64,000 nucleotides of DNA from JAFEBO01 sp036392375 (GTDB taxonomy: Bacteria > Planctomycetota > Phycisphaerae > Phycisphaerales > UBA1924), in contig DASVYC010000046.1 in the NCBI GenBank assembly GCA_036392375.1, positions 9,956 through 73,955 on the forward strand, read 5' to 3'. The position numbers and the translations under genes are program-made. The notes below the pieces were generated by a model. The model saw only the letters and a program-made list of their open reading frames with translations. It ran no database searches and had not been told where the DNA came from. This document shows, in pieces, positions 51,221 through 59,820 of this stretch (its first letter is position 1; every line of letters begins with the position of its first letter).

Positions 51221-52681
51221 GTGTCGCGTGCCGACGCGCCAGCGAACGACGGCTTGCTCCCCGCCTGGCTCTCACCGGGTGCGGCCGTGATCGCGTCGCT
51301 GGGTGTGCTCGCCTGCGTGGGCCTCGCGTTCGCTCCAAGCACCGCTTCCGAAGGGCGCGTGATGTGGACGTTCGCACGCCCGCACTACCTCATGTACGAA
51401 TCGCGCGTCGAGGCCTGGAACAAGACGCAGGCGCCCAAGGTCGATCTCAAGCTCATCAGCCTGCCCGCGATGGAACGCCGGATGATGTCGGCTTTCCTCG
51501 GCGGCGTCCCCTCGGCCGACCTGATCGAAATCGAACGCCGCGCCGTTTCGAGGTCCTTTGCCGGACCCGTCGAGAGCGTCGGTTTCTACGACCTGACGGA
51601 TCGCCTCAAGCAGGAAGGTCTGCTCGACGCGATCAACTCGCCGAGCTTCAGCCCGTGGACCAGCCGCGGGCGCGTCTTCGGTCTGCCCCACGATGTCCAC
51701 CCGGTCATGCTCGGCTATCGCGCCGATCTCGTCGAGGCCGCGGGCATTGACGTTTCCAAGATCGAGACCTGGGACGACTTCGCCCGCGCGTTCTCGAAGC
51801 TGCAGGTGGACGCGAACAACGACGGCGAGCCCGATCGCTTCGCGCTCAACATGTGGGAGACCCACAACGACCACCTCGAACTGCTGCTCGCCCAGGCCGG
51901 CGGCGGGTTCTTCGATGAGTCCAATCGCCTCACGGTTGATTCCGACATCAACGCCCACGTGCTCGCGACCATCGTGACCTGGATCGCCGGTCCGAACCGT
52001 ATCGCCGCCGATGCGCCGAACTTTTCCGCCGCGGGCAACCGCCTGAAGGCCGACGGCTTCGTGGTCGCGAGCTTCTTCCCGGATTGGATGGGCGACATCT
52101 GGAAGCACGAGATCCCGAGCTTGTCGGGCAAGATGAAGCTCATGCCGCTGCCGGCGTGGGAGAAGGGCGGCCGCCGCACCAGCGTCTGGGGCGGCACGAT
52201 GCTGGGCATCCCCAAGACCGCGGCGAAGACGCCGGAACAGTTCGAAGAACTCTGGAAGTTCGCGAAGGAGCTCTACCTGTCGCAGGAGTTCACCGAGATC
52301 CTGTACCGTCAGGGCGGCATCGTCACGCCGGTGAAGAAGCACTGGTCGAGCCCGCTCTTCGATGAGCCCAACGCGTACTTCTCGAGCCAGCCGACCGGCC
52401 GCCTGTACATCAATCTCGCGCCCGATGTGCCCCACCGCAACAGCTCGCCGTACAACACGCTGGCGATGAACCGCGTGGCCGATGCGCTGGTGCGGCTCGC
52501 CGAAGACGCCCGACGCGACAAGGTGTACGACTACGCGTCGCTCAAGGACCGCGCCCGCACGCTTTTGAAGAAGGCCCACGCGCAGGTCGCCGACCAGATC
52601 GCCCGCAATGTGTTCATCGCCGAGCCCGATGCCGAGTCGCAGACCCACCTGCAATCAAGCGCAGCGGGAGGCGGCTCATGA
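51221..52681 (+). CDS. Carbohydrate ABC transporter substrate-binding protein
   Basis: 486 residues from GTG 51221 with CGAGG upstream. An N-terminal hydrophobic stretch (AAVIASLGVLACVGLAFA) contains VLAC, a possible lipobox. The rest is an extracellular solute-binding protein family 1 fold: VMWTFARPHYLMYESRVEAWNKTQAPKVDLKLI, GRVFGLPHDVHPVMLGYRADLVEAAGID, ALNMWETHNDHLELLLAQAGGGFF and TSVWGGTMLGIPKTAAKTPE. It should deliver oligosaccharides to the two permeases that follow, with overlapping start and stop codons (ATGA). Confidence 0.9.
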   Translation: MSRADAPANDGLLPAWLSPGAAVIASLGVLACVGLAFAPSTASEGRVMWTFARPHYLMYESRVEAWNKTQAPKVDLKLISLPAMERRMMSAFLGGVPSADLIEIERRAVSRSFAGPVESVGFYDLTDRLKQEGLLDAINSPSFSPWTSRGRVFGLPHDVHPVMLGYRADLVEAAGIDVSKIETWDDFARAFSKLQVDANNDGEPDRFALNMWETHNDHLELLLAQAGGGFFDESNRLTVDSDINAHVLATIVTWIAGPNRIAADAPNFSAAGNRLKADGFVVASFFPDWMGDIWKHEIPSLSGKMKLMPLPAWEKGGRRTSVWGGTMLGIPKTAAKTPEQFEELWKFAKELYLSQEFTEILYRQGGIVTPVKKHWSSPLFDEPNAYFSSQPTGRLYINLAPDVPHRNSSPYNTLAMNRVADALVRLAEDARRDKVYDYASLKDRARTLLKKAHAQVADQIARNVFIAEPDAESQTHLQSSAAGGGS

Positions 52682-53601
52682 GCGCGAAGGCCGTGGCCAT
52701 TCCCGCATCCTCGGCCCGCAGCCCGCTGGCGCCGTGGCTGTTCCTCTCGCCGTTCCTGATCTGCTTCGCCGTGTTCACGGTCTATCCGCTGATCCAGGCG
52801 GTGCTGCTCTCGACGCAGACGACCTTCGGCCCCGGCGCGACGCGGTTCGTGGGCGCGAACAACTTCGTCGCGCTCTTCCGCGATCCGCTATTCTGGAAGG
52901 CGTGCTCGAACACACTGATCTACACGCTCGGCTCGATCTTCATCCAGTTGCCGCTGGCGCTGGGTCTCGCACTGCTCCTCGAATCCCCGAATCTCCGCGG
53001 TCGCTCGTGGCTGCGGCTGGTGCTCTTCTCGCCGTCGATGGTCGGCGTCGTCTTTGCGGCCATGATGTTCGGGCTGATCTTCGAGAAACGCACGGGACTT
53101 CTGAATCAACTTCTCCATAGCACGCTCGGCATCGTCGGGATCGAGTGGGACTTGGATTTCGGCTGGCTGCAGCAGCACGTGATGCTGGGCCTGATCGTCG
53201 CCAGCCTGTGGATGTACGTCGGCTTCAACATGACGTTCTTTGCCGCCGCGCTGCAGAACGTCCGCAAGGACCTCGTCGAAGCCGCGATCGTGGACGGGGC
53301 CGGTCCTGTCAGCCGCTTCTGGAACGTCACCGTCCCCGCCATCCGCCCCGTCGCCGGCTTCGTGGTCCTGATGAGTGTGATCGGGAGTTTCCAGCTCTTC
53401 GAGCTGCCGTACATCATGTTCAGCAGCTCCGCAGGTCCCGACAACCGGGCCCTGACCATCGTGCTCTACCTCTTCCAGAACGGCTTCGAGGTCGGCGACC
53501 TCGGCTACGCCACGGCCATCGGCTGGGCGCTCGCCGTCATCCTCGTCGGCTGCACGATGGTGCAGCGGCTGCTCGCCCGCGGCGAGGAGGCCGCCGCTTG
53601 A
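52678..53601 (+). CDS. Sugar ABC transporter permease, MalF-like
   Basis: 307 residues with six membrane helices, starting APWLFLSPFLICFAVFTVYPLIQAVLLST, the usual first helix of MalF/UgpA-type permeases. The EAA loop that contacts the ATPase is EAAIVDGAGPVSRFWNVTVPAIRP. ATG 52678 overlaps the stop of the binding-protein gene; its own stop overlaps the TTG of the next permease. Confidence 0.93.
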   Translation: MSAKAVAIPASSARSPLAPWLFLSPFLICFAVFTVYPLIQAVLLSTQTTFGPGATRFVGANNFVALFRDPLFWKACSNTLIYTLGSIFIQLPLALGLALLLESPNLRGRSWLRLVLFSPSMVGVVFAAMMFGLIFEKRTGLLNQLLHSTLGIVGIEWDLDFGWLQQHVMLGLIVASLWMYVGFNMTFFAAALQNVRKDLVEAAIVDGAGPVSRFWNVTVPAIRPVAGFVVLMSVIGSFQLFELPYIMFSSSAGPDNRALTIVLYLFQNGFEVGDLGYATAIGWALAVILVGCTMVQRLLARGEEAAA

Positions 53602-54458
53602 ATCTCCGCTTCACTCGCATCACGGCCTGGCTCTTCACCCGCTCGCTCCTGCTGCTGGCGGTGCTGATCACGTTCATCCCGTTCCTGTGGCTGGTCGCCG
53701 CGAGCTTCAAGAGCAACGAGGAGTTCTTCCGCTCCACGTTCCTGCCGATGCGCGAAGGCTCATGGGCGGTCGATTGGAGCCGCCTCACGTTCGACGCGTA
53801 CAAACGTCTTTTCGTTGAAGTCGACTTCGGCCGCGGGCTCATCAACTCGATCTTCCTCTCGTCGGTCACCGGCGTGCTGGCCACGCTCTGCTGCGCGATG
53901 GGCGGATACGCCCTCGCCCGCTTCAACTTCAAGGGCCGCGGTTTCTGCACGGCGCTCGTGCTCGCCGCGGTGCTCATCCCCGGCCCCCTACTGCTCGCGC
54001 CCGGGTACCAGTTGCTGTACAACCTCGGGCTGCTCGACAGCTTCGCGGGGCTGATCCTGCCCGCGATCGCGCCCGCCTTCGGCGTGTTTCTCTTCCGCCA
54101 GGCCGTGATGAGCGCCGTGCCCACCGACCTGCTTGAGGCGGCCCGCATCGACGGCGCCGGCGAGTGGCGGACGTTCATGGTCGTGGTGCTGCCGCTGGTG
54201 CGCCCGATGATCGGCACGTTTCTGATGATCACGTTCCTGGGCGTGTGGAACAACTTCATCGGGCCGCAGGTCGTGCTGCAAAGCCCCGACAAGTTCCCGC
54301 TCTCGGTCGCCGTCGCAGAGCTCAAGCGCGGCTACTACAGCGACTACGGTCTGCAGATGGCCGGCACGGTGGTGTCCATCCTGCCGGTGATGATTCTGTT
54401 CCTGCTCATGCAGAAGGACTTTGTCTCCGGCCTGGCTGCCGGAGCGGTGAAGGGTTGA
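53598..54458 (+). CDS. Sugar ABC transporter permease, MalG-like
   Basis: 286 residues. It starts with TTG 53598 overlapping the preceding stop (TTGA); the protein begins LNLRFTRITAWLFTRSLLLLAVLITFIPFLWLVAASFKSNEEF, typical of MalG/UgpE. The EAA loop is EAARIDGAGEWRTFMVVVLPLVRP. No gene for an ATP-binding subunit follows, so a shared MsmK-type ATPase encoded elsewhere is expected, as is common for carbohydrate ABC systems. Confidence 0.92.
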   Translation: MNLRFTRITAWLFTRSLLLLAVLITFIPFLWLVAASFKSNEEFFRSTFLPMREGSWAVDWSRLTFDAYKRLFVEVDFGRGLINSIFLSSVTGVLATLCCAMGGYALARFNFKGRGFCTALVLAAVLIPGPLLLAPGYQLLYNLGLLDSFAGLILPAIAPAFGVFLFRQAVMSAVPTDLLEAARIDGAGEWRTFMVVVLPLVRPMIGTFLMITFLGVWNNFIGPQVVLQSPDKFPLSVAVAELKRGYYSDYGLQMAGTVVSILPVMILFLLMQKDFVSGLAAGAVKG

Positions 54459-54513
54459 TCTGAAGTTGGAAGGGGTGAGGTCGGAGGGGTGAGTTCGGAT
54501 TTCAGTTTGCGAG

Positions 54514-54534
54514 TTTGAGATTTGAGATTTGAGA
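54514..54534. repeat. TTTGAGA triplicate
   Basis: Three perfect TTTGAGA units (54514-54520, 54521-54527, 54528-54534) in the 125-nt gap before the GH1 gene; part of a low-complexity purine/pyrimidine stretch. Confidence 0.6.
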
Positions 54535-54583
54535 TTTTGCCGCTTGCATTCCCGCGGTGTTCGCGCCGCTCGAAGGAGGACGT

Positions 54584-56086
54584 ATGTTCCGCGAAGGATT
54601 CGTGTGGGGAGCCGGTTCGAGCTCCTATCAGATCGAGGGTGCGGCGACCCAGGACGGGCGCCTCGACTCCATCTGGGATGCGCTCTGCCGTCGCCAGGGA
54701 GCCATCCACAACGCCGAGACCGGCGCGGTCGCCTGCGATCACTACAACCGCTACCGCGAGGACGTCGGCCTCATGAAGCGCATCGGACTGAAGGCGTATC
54801 GCCTCAGCGTCGCATGGCCGCGGGTCATGCCGACCGGTGTCGGACCCGTGAACGAGCAAGGTCTGGGCTTCTATGACCGTCTGGTGGACACGCTCTTGGC
54901 CTCGGGCATCGAGCCGTGGATCACGCTGTACCACTGGGACATGCCGCAGATGCTCTTCGAGCGCGGCGGGCTGCTGAACCGCGACTTCGCGCAGTGGTTC
55001 GCGGACTACTCCGCCGCCGTGGTCGATCGCCTCAGCGACCGCGTCACCCACTGGATCACTATCAACGAACCGCAGGTCTTTATCTCGCTGGGCTACGGCG
55101 ACGCCAAGCACGCACCGGCGCTCCGGCTTTCGTTCCCCGAGCAGCTGCTCGCGGCCCACAACTGCCTGCTCATGCACGGTCGTGCGGCACAGATCATCCG
55201 CACTCGGGCCAAGAAGAAGCCGATCATCGGCTGGGCACCGGTCGGACGCGTCGATTACCCGATCGACGAAACGCCGGAGAACATCGACGCCGCCCGGACC
55301 GCGAGTTTCTCGTTCAACGGCAAGCACTTCTGGAGCAACAACTGGTTCGGTGATCCCGCGATCCTGGGCCACTACCCCGAGGAAGGCCTGCGTCACTTCG
55401 CCGGCGACATGCCCAAGTTCGGCCCGAAGGACATGGACGTCATCAAGCAGCCGCTCGATTTCTACGGGCTGAACATTTACCAGGGCACGCAGATCAAGCG
55501 CGGCGCGAACGGGCAGCCGGAGAACGTGCCCTTCCCGCCGGGACACGCGCTCACGACCATGCGCTGGCCCGTCGCGCCCAAGAGCCTGTACTGGGGCCCT
55601 CGCTTCCATCACGAGCGCTACAAGCTGCCGATCGTCATCACCGAGAATGGCATGGCCGGCACCGACTGGGTGCAGAGCGACGGCCGCGTCCACGACGCCC
55701 ACCGCATCGACTTCACCCGCCAGTACCTGCTCGAGCTCGCCCGCGCCTCGGCCGACGGCGTGCCCGTGCACGGGTACTTCCACTGGTCCATCATGGACAA
55801 CTTCGAGTGGGCCGAGGGGTACAAGGAACGCTTCGGGCTCATCCACGTCGACTACGTGACGCAGAAGCGGACGCTGAAGGATTCGGCGTACTGGTACGCG
55901 GAGGTGATCCGCACCAACGGCGATCATCTGTCCGACACCGCGCCGTATCTGACGCTGGACGCACCCAAGGAGGCGGCGGTGGTGATTCCGACGCGTGAAG
56001 CCGTGCTCGCCGCATCGAACGGCAACGGCCATGCGAAGCATCTGGTAGAAGCCAAGGTCGCCTCGCGCAAAGGAACCACGCTGTGA
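54584..56086 (+). CDS. Family GH1 beta-glucosidase
   Basis: 500 residues, no signal peptide, so cytosolic. The N-terminal signature is FVWGAGSSSYQIEGA; acid/base Glu162 is in TINEPQ and nucleophile Glu354 in ITENG. YRLSVAWPRVMPTG, LYHWDMPQ and HGYFHWSIMDNFEWAEGY are standard GH1 motifs. It should hydrolyse beta-linked oligosaccharides brought in by the ABC permeases. AAGGAGGA is an excellent ribosome binding site. A C-terminal extension of about 40 residues (LDAPKEAAVVIPTREAVL) goes beyond the normal end. Its stop overlaps the start of the GH16 gene. Confidence 0.95.
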   Translation: MFREGFVWGAGSSSYQIEGAATQDGRLDSIWDALCRRQGAIHNAETGAVACDHYNRYREDVGLMKRIGLKAYRLSVAWPRVMPTGVGPVNEQGLGFYDRLVDTLLASGIEPWITLYHWDMPQMLFERGGLLNRDFAQWFADYSAAVVDRLSDRVTHWITINEPQVFISLGYGDAKHAPALRLSFPEQLLAAHNCLLMHGRAAQIIRTRAKKKPIIGWAPVGRVDYPIDETPENIDAARTASFSFNGKHFWSNNWFGDPAILGHYPEEGLRHFAGDMPKFGPKDMDVIKQPLDFYGLNIYQGTQIKRGANGQPENVPFPPGHALTTMRWPVAPKSLYWGPRFHHERYKLPIVITENGMAGTDWVQSDGRVHDAHRIDFTRQYLLELARASADGVPVHGYFHWSIMDNFEWAEGYKERFGLIHVDYVTQKRTLKDSAYWYAEVIRTNGDHLSDTAPYLTLDAPKEAAVVIPTREAVLAASNGNGHAKHLVEAKVASRKGTTL

Positions 56087-57498
56087 AGATCACCCGATCC
56101 GCCGCCACTTTGCTGTTGACCTCGGGCCTGCTCGCGTTGTCGCCTCTGGCGCTGGCGCAGGAACTCCCGGGCTGGAACCTCACGTGGTCCGACGAGTTCA
56201 ACGGCCCGACGCTCGACACCACCAAGTGGCGGGCCGAAAACGCGGCGCTCGTCAAGAACAACGAGCAGCAGTACTACAGCCCGGCGTACGTCCAGTTCGC
56301 GGGCGGCAACATGCTGATCAAGTCCGACCGCGTAGCGCAGGGCGGCCGCCCCTACACCTCGGGCCTGATCGAGAGCAGGAACAAGTTCTCGCAGACGTTC
56401 GGGCGCTTCGAAGCCCGCATGCGGCTGCCGGGGACGCAGGGCATCTGGCCCGCGTTCTGGATGCTCCCGCAATCGGGCATCTGGCCGCCCGAGATCGACA
56501 TCATGGAGCTGCTCGGGCACGACCCGACGCGGATGTACATGAGCAACCACTGGGGCGTCTATCCGAGCACGTGGACCTATCGCACCACCGGGTACACCGG
56601 CCCGAATTTCACGACCGGCTACAACACCTTCGCGGTTGAGTGGTACCCCAATAGGCTCGAGTTCTACGTCAACGGCGTCCGCCGCGCCACGCACAATCAG
56701 GGCATCCCGCAGGTGCCGTTCTATCTCATCTTCAACACCGCCGTGGGCGGCGACTGGCCAGGCTTCCCCGACGCGACGACTGTCTTCCCTCAGTGGATGC
56801 GGGTCGATTGGGTTCGCGTGTACCAGCCCATCATCCAGAACGCCAGCCTTGAATCGATGGGGCCCAACGCGAATGCCGGCCTCTACGACTGGGGCAGCTG
56901 GGGCAACGCTTTCTACGACGGCACGATCGGCCGTACCGGAGCGTCGTCCGCCAAGATCTTCGGCAACTTCAACGGCGGCGCGAACAACAGCGGCATTTAC
57001 CAGGATTCCAACGCGACGCCCGGGAAGCGCTACCGCGCCAAGGCCTGGTTCTACACCCCCAGCGGCGACAAGATCGCCAGCCCCAACTTCGCCGCCGTCA
57101 ACATCGAGTGGCGCAACGCCCAGGGCCAGTTGATCTCTTTCGAGACCTTCCCCAGCATCGATTCCGCCACCGCGGCCAACAACTGGGTTCAAGGCGAGGT
57201 CCGCGGCATCGCCCCTGCGGGGACCGCCAAAGCCCGGCTGGTCGCCATCTTCGTCCAGAACAACAACGCCGGCGGCTCCGTCCGCATCGACGATCTCGAC
57301 ATCCGCGAGGTGCAGTGCCCGGCGGATCTCGTCGCCGACTTCAGCGTGGACGACGCCGACTTCGTGCTGTTCGCCACCGCCTACAACGACCTTCTCTGCG
57401 GCCCGGTCTGCCCGGCCGACTTCAACAACGACGGCTTCGTCGATGATTCCGACTTCGTGATCTTTGCCGACGCGTACAACGAACTGACCTGCCCCTGA
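56083..57498 (+). CDS. Secreted GH16 laminarinase-type beta-glucanase with CBM and dockerin-like end
   Basis: 471 residues from GTG 56083 (GTGA overlap). Signal peptide to about Ala25 (LLTSGLLALSPLALAQ). The GH16 catalytic site is EIDIMELLG, with Glu137 as nucleophile and Glu142 as acid/base; the beta-jelly-roll motif GRFEARMRLPG and WPAFWMLP precede it. This is the laminarinase (beta-1,3(4)-glucanase) pattern. Residues about 250-400 form a carbohydrate-binding module of CBM4/9 appearance (NASLESMGPNANAGLYDWGSWGN). The end is a Cys-bounded EF-hand doublet whose first unit (ADLVADFSVDDADF) has lost Ca ligands and whose second (ADFNNDGFVDDSDF) is intact. Confidence 0.92.
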   Translation: MKITRSAATLLLTSGLLALSPLALAQELPGWNLTWSDEFNGPTLDTTKWRAENAALVKNNEQQYYSPAYVQFAGGNMLIKSDRVAQGGRPYTSGLIESRNKFSQTFGRFEARMRLPGTQGIWPAFWMLPQSGIWPPEIDIMELLGHDPTRMYMSNHWGVYPSTWTYRTTGYTGPNFTTGYNTFAVEWYPNRLEFYVNGVRRATHNQGIPQVPFYLIFNTAVGGDWPGFPDATTVFPQWMRVDWVRVYQPIIQNASLESMGPNANAGLYDWGSWGNAFYDGTIGRTGASSAKIFGNFNGGANNSGIYQDSNATPGKRYRAKAWFYTPSGDKIASPNFAAVNIEWRNAQGQLISFETFPSIDSATAANNWVQGEVRGIAPAGTAKARLVAIFVQNNNAGGSVRIDDLDIREVQCPADLVADFSVDDADFVLFATAYNDLLCGPVCPADFNNDGFVDDSDFVIFADAYNELTCP

Positions 57499-57599
57499 CC
57501 CCGACGATTCCCTCCCGCCTCCGCCGTAAGGCCCCACGCCTCTCGCACGGGGTTGGAGCCTTGCACCGCCGGCTTCCACTTCCAACCCGCGAGCTTTCT

Positions 57600-59513
57600 A
57601 TGCCACGATACCTGACGATCGCTCCGTCGTTCGCTCTGGCAGCCTCGCTTTCGACGTTGCTCGGAACCAACGTGGATGCTGCGACGCGGTTCCGGATCGA
57701 ACAGAACGAGAAGGGCGTCTGGTCCTACATCGCGCCCTCGGGTGATCGCTTCGTGTCGATGGCGGTGAACAATGTCTCGCCCGAGCCGCACATGCCCAAG
57801 GCGGGCACGGACTACTACGACGCCGCACGTCGCCAGTTCAACGGCGATGTCGGCGCCTGGGGCGCCTCGGTCGCCAAGCTGCTCACCGATCACGGCTTCA
57901 ACACCCTCGGCTGCTGGAGCAGCCTGAAGGTTCCGACCGACGCCAAGACCCCGCTCTACCGCACGCACATCCTCTACATCGCGGCCCACGAGCCGGATCG
58001 CCCGCTGCTGGCCCTCGCGCCGGACTTCGAAAAGACCGTGCTCGAGAACACGAGAAAGGCGATGGAGGGGCTCACCGATCGCGCCAACACCATCGGCGTC
58101 TTCCTCGACAACGAGGCCGCGTGGTTCGGCAAGTCGGGCTGGGACAAGATCCCGACCTACACGCTGCTCGATGTCGCGCTCGAACGCGACACCGCGGGCG
58201 TCGCGAAGAAGGCCGTCGTCGACTTCCTCCGCGACCGCCACAAGACCACCGACGCCATCTCCAAGGCTTACGCCAAGCCCCTGAAATCATGGGACGCGCT
58301 CGACGCGGCCTATCTCCGCGGCGTCTCCGAGCCCGCCGCCCTCGAGGACCGCACCGCGTTCACCGCCATGGTCGCCAAGAAGTTCTTCGAGCGTGCCACG
58401 CCCGTGGTGCGGAAGGAACTCCCCGACATGCTCATCCTCGGCGTTCGCTTCGCCGGCGATGCCCCCGACAGCGTCATCGAGGCCTGCGGCAAGGCCACCG
58501 ACGTCATGAGCGTCAACTTCTACGAGCACAAGCCCCGTGCCAACGTCGCCCAGCTCGCGAAGTTCTGGATGCTTACCAAGCGCCCGATCATGATCACCGA
58601 GTGGTCGTTCCGCGCCAAAGAGAACCAGAGCGGCAACCCCAACAGCCGCGGCGCCGGGCCCGTGCTGGCGACCCAGGCCGATCGGGCCGCCGCGTACAGC
58701 GGCATGGTCGAAGACGCCATGTCGTGGCCCATGGTCGTCGGAATGCACTGGTTTGAGTTCTCAGATCAATCGCCCCAGGGCCGCTTCGACGGCGAGGATT
58801 CCAACTACGGCATTGTGGACATCCACAACAAGCCCTACCCCGAGCTGCTGGGCGCGATGAAGGCGACCAACACCAAGATGCCCTCGCTCCGCGCGTCGAT
58901 CACCAAGACCGCACCGACCAAGATCCCCGATCCCGAGAAGGTCGCGTTCTCGCCCGGCCAGTATCCCAATCGCCCATCCAGCATCGACCTGCTCGCCAAG
59001 CCGATCCGCGAACCCGAGACCTGGAGCGCGCCCGACGCGGGTGCGGGCTTCTCGCGCCAGGGCGACGGCATCGTGATGGGCTATGACGCGGGCACCCAGT
59101 GGGGCGTGGGCATCAATTTCTTCGGCCCCGCCGCCAGCAAGCTCGTCAAGGGCCCGGCCGAGGCGACCGATCTCGACGGCTACAGCACCGCAGTCATCGA
59201 ACTCACCGCGCCCAAGGGTGTCATGATGAACTTCACGGTGGTCGAGGCCGGCGCCAACTTTCCCGGACAGCCCAGCTACGACGTCGGCACCCCCGCTGAC
59301 GGTGAGGCATTCAACTCCAAGGCGTTCTACGGCACAGGCCAGCGCGAGACCGTGCGCATCGATCTCAGCGAGCTGCATAAGCAGACCGGGTACGGCAACC
59401 AAGCGGGCAACAACCGCGTGGATACCAGCGCCGTGCGTCACCTGGGCCTTCAGGTCCAGGGAACGCCCCGCAAAGGCGAGGTGGTTATTCACGCCCTGAG
59501 TCTGGAGAAGTAA
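57600..59513 (+). CDS. Secreted clan GH-A hydrolase, GH50/agarase-like
   Basis: 637 residues with a signal peptide (SFALAASLSTLLGTNVDAA). Catalytic residues of a GH-A TIM barrel: acid/base Glu172 in GVFLDNEAAW and nucleophile Glu334 in MITEWSF. AAYLRG...WDAL, the KKFFE..RPVV helix, LGVRFAGDAP, SVNFYEHKP and GMHWFEFSDQSPQGRFDGEDSNYGIVD follow the order I know from GH50 agarases. A C-terminal beta-sandwich (about 480-637) looks like a carbohydrate-binding module. Whether it acts on agar, porphyran or another galactan or glucan cannot be decided. ATG 57600 starts the signal peptide; no clear ribosome binding site. Confidence 0.82.
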   Translation: MPRYLTIAPSFALAASLSTLLGTNVDAATRFRIEQNEKGVWSYIAPSGDRFVSMAVNNVSPEPHMPKAGTDYYDAARRQFNGDVGAWGASVAKLLTDHGFNTLGCWSSLKVPTDAKTPLYRTHILYIAAHEPDRPLLALAPDFEKTVLENTRKAMEGLTDRANTIGVFLDNEAAWFGKSGWDKIPTYTLLDVALERDTAGVAKKAVVDFLRDRHKTTDAISKAYAKPLKSWDALDAAYLRGVSEPAALEDRTAFTAMVAKKFFERATPVVRKELPDMLILGVRFAGDAPDSVIEACGKATDVMSVNFYEHKPRANVAQLAKFWMLTKRPIMITEWSFRAKENQSGNPNSRGAGPVLATQADRAAAYSGMVEDAMSWPMVVGMHWFEFSDQSPQGRFDGEDSNYGIVDIHNKPYPELLGAMKATNTKMPSLRASITKTAPTKIPDPEKVAFSPGQYPNRPSSIDLLAKPIREPETWSAPDAGAGFSRQGDGIVMGYDAGTQWGVGINFFGPAASKLVKGPAEATDLDGYSTAVIELTAPKGVMMNFTVVEAGANFPGQPSYDVGTPADGEAFNSKAFYGTGQRETVRIDLSELHKQTGYGNQAGNNRVDTSAVRHLGLQVQGTPRKGEVVIHALSLEK

Positions 59514-59820
59514 GCGTTCTCGAACGGCCTCGAAAAGCGTCCCAGATCGACCAGTCGACGCATTTCGCGGACCTTGCCAGGTCGTCACTGTTACACGGGT
59601 GGCTCCCGCAGTTTCATCCCTGGGAACATGGGAAACCGCTAGGAATCAGGGCGGTTTCGAAGTAACCTTCAGAAGCTGATCCGGCGTTTCCGAGTCGCGA
59701 TCGGTCGGCCGGTCTTGGGAGAGTTCGGGCCGTTGGCACGTGCGAAGCAAGCGTGTGCACCGCCAGTGCACGGGAGACGAACAGCGCGGAAGCTCCGCCC
59801 TGTTCCTAGGAGAGAGAATC
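59514..59820. other. Intergenic region before the PEP-CTERM gene
   Basis: 307 nt without a gene. It has a TGTTAC half-site (59589-59594), which also occurs upstream of lacI and of the binding-protein gene, and AGGAGAG just before ATG 59821. No clear promoter pair or terminator was found. Confidence 0.35.
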
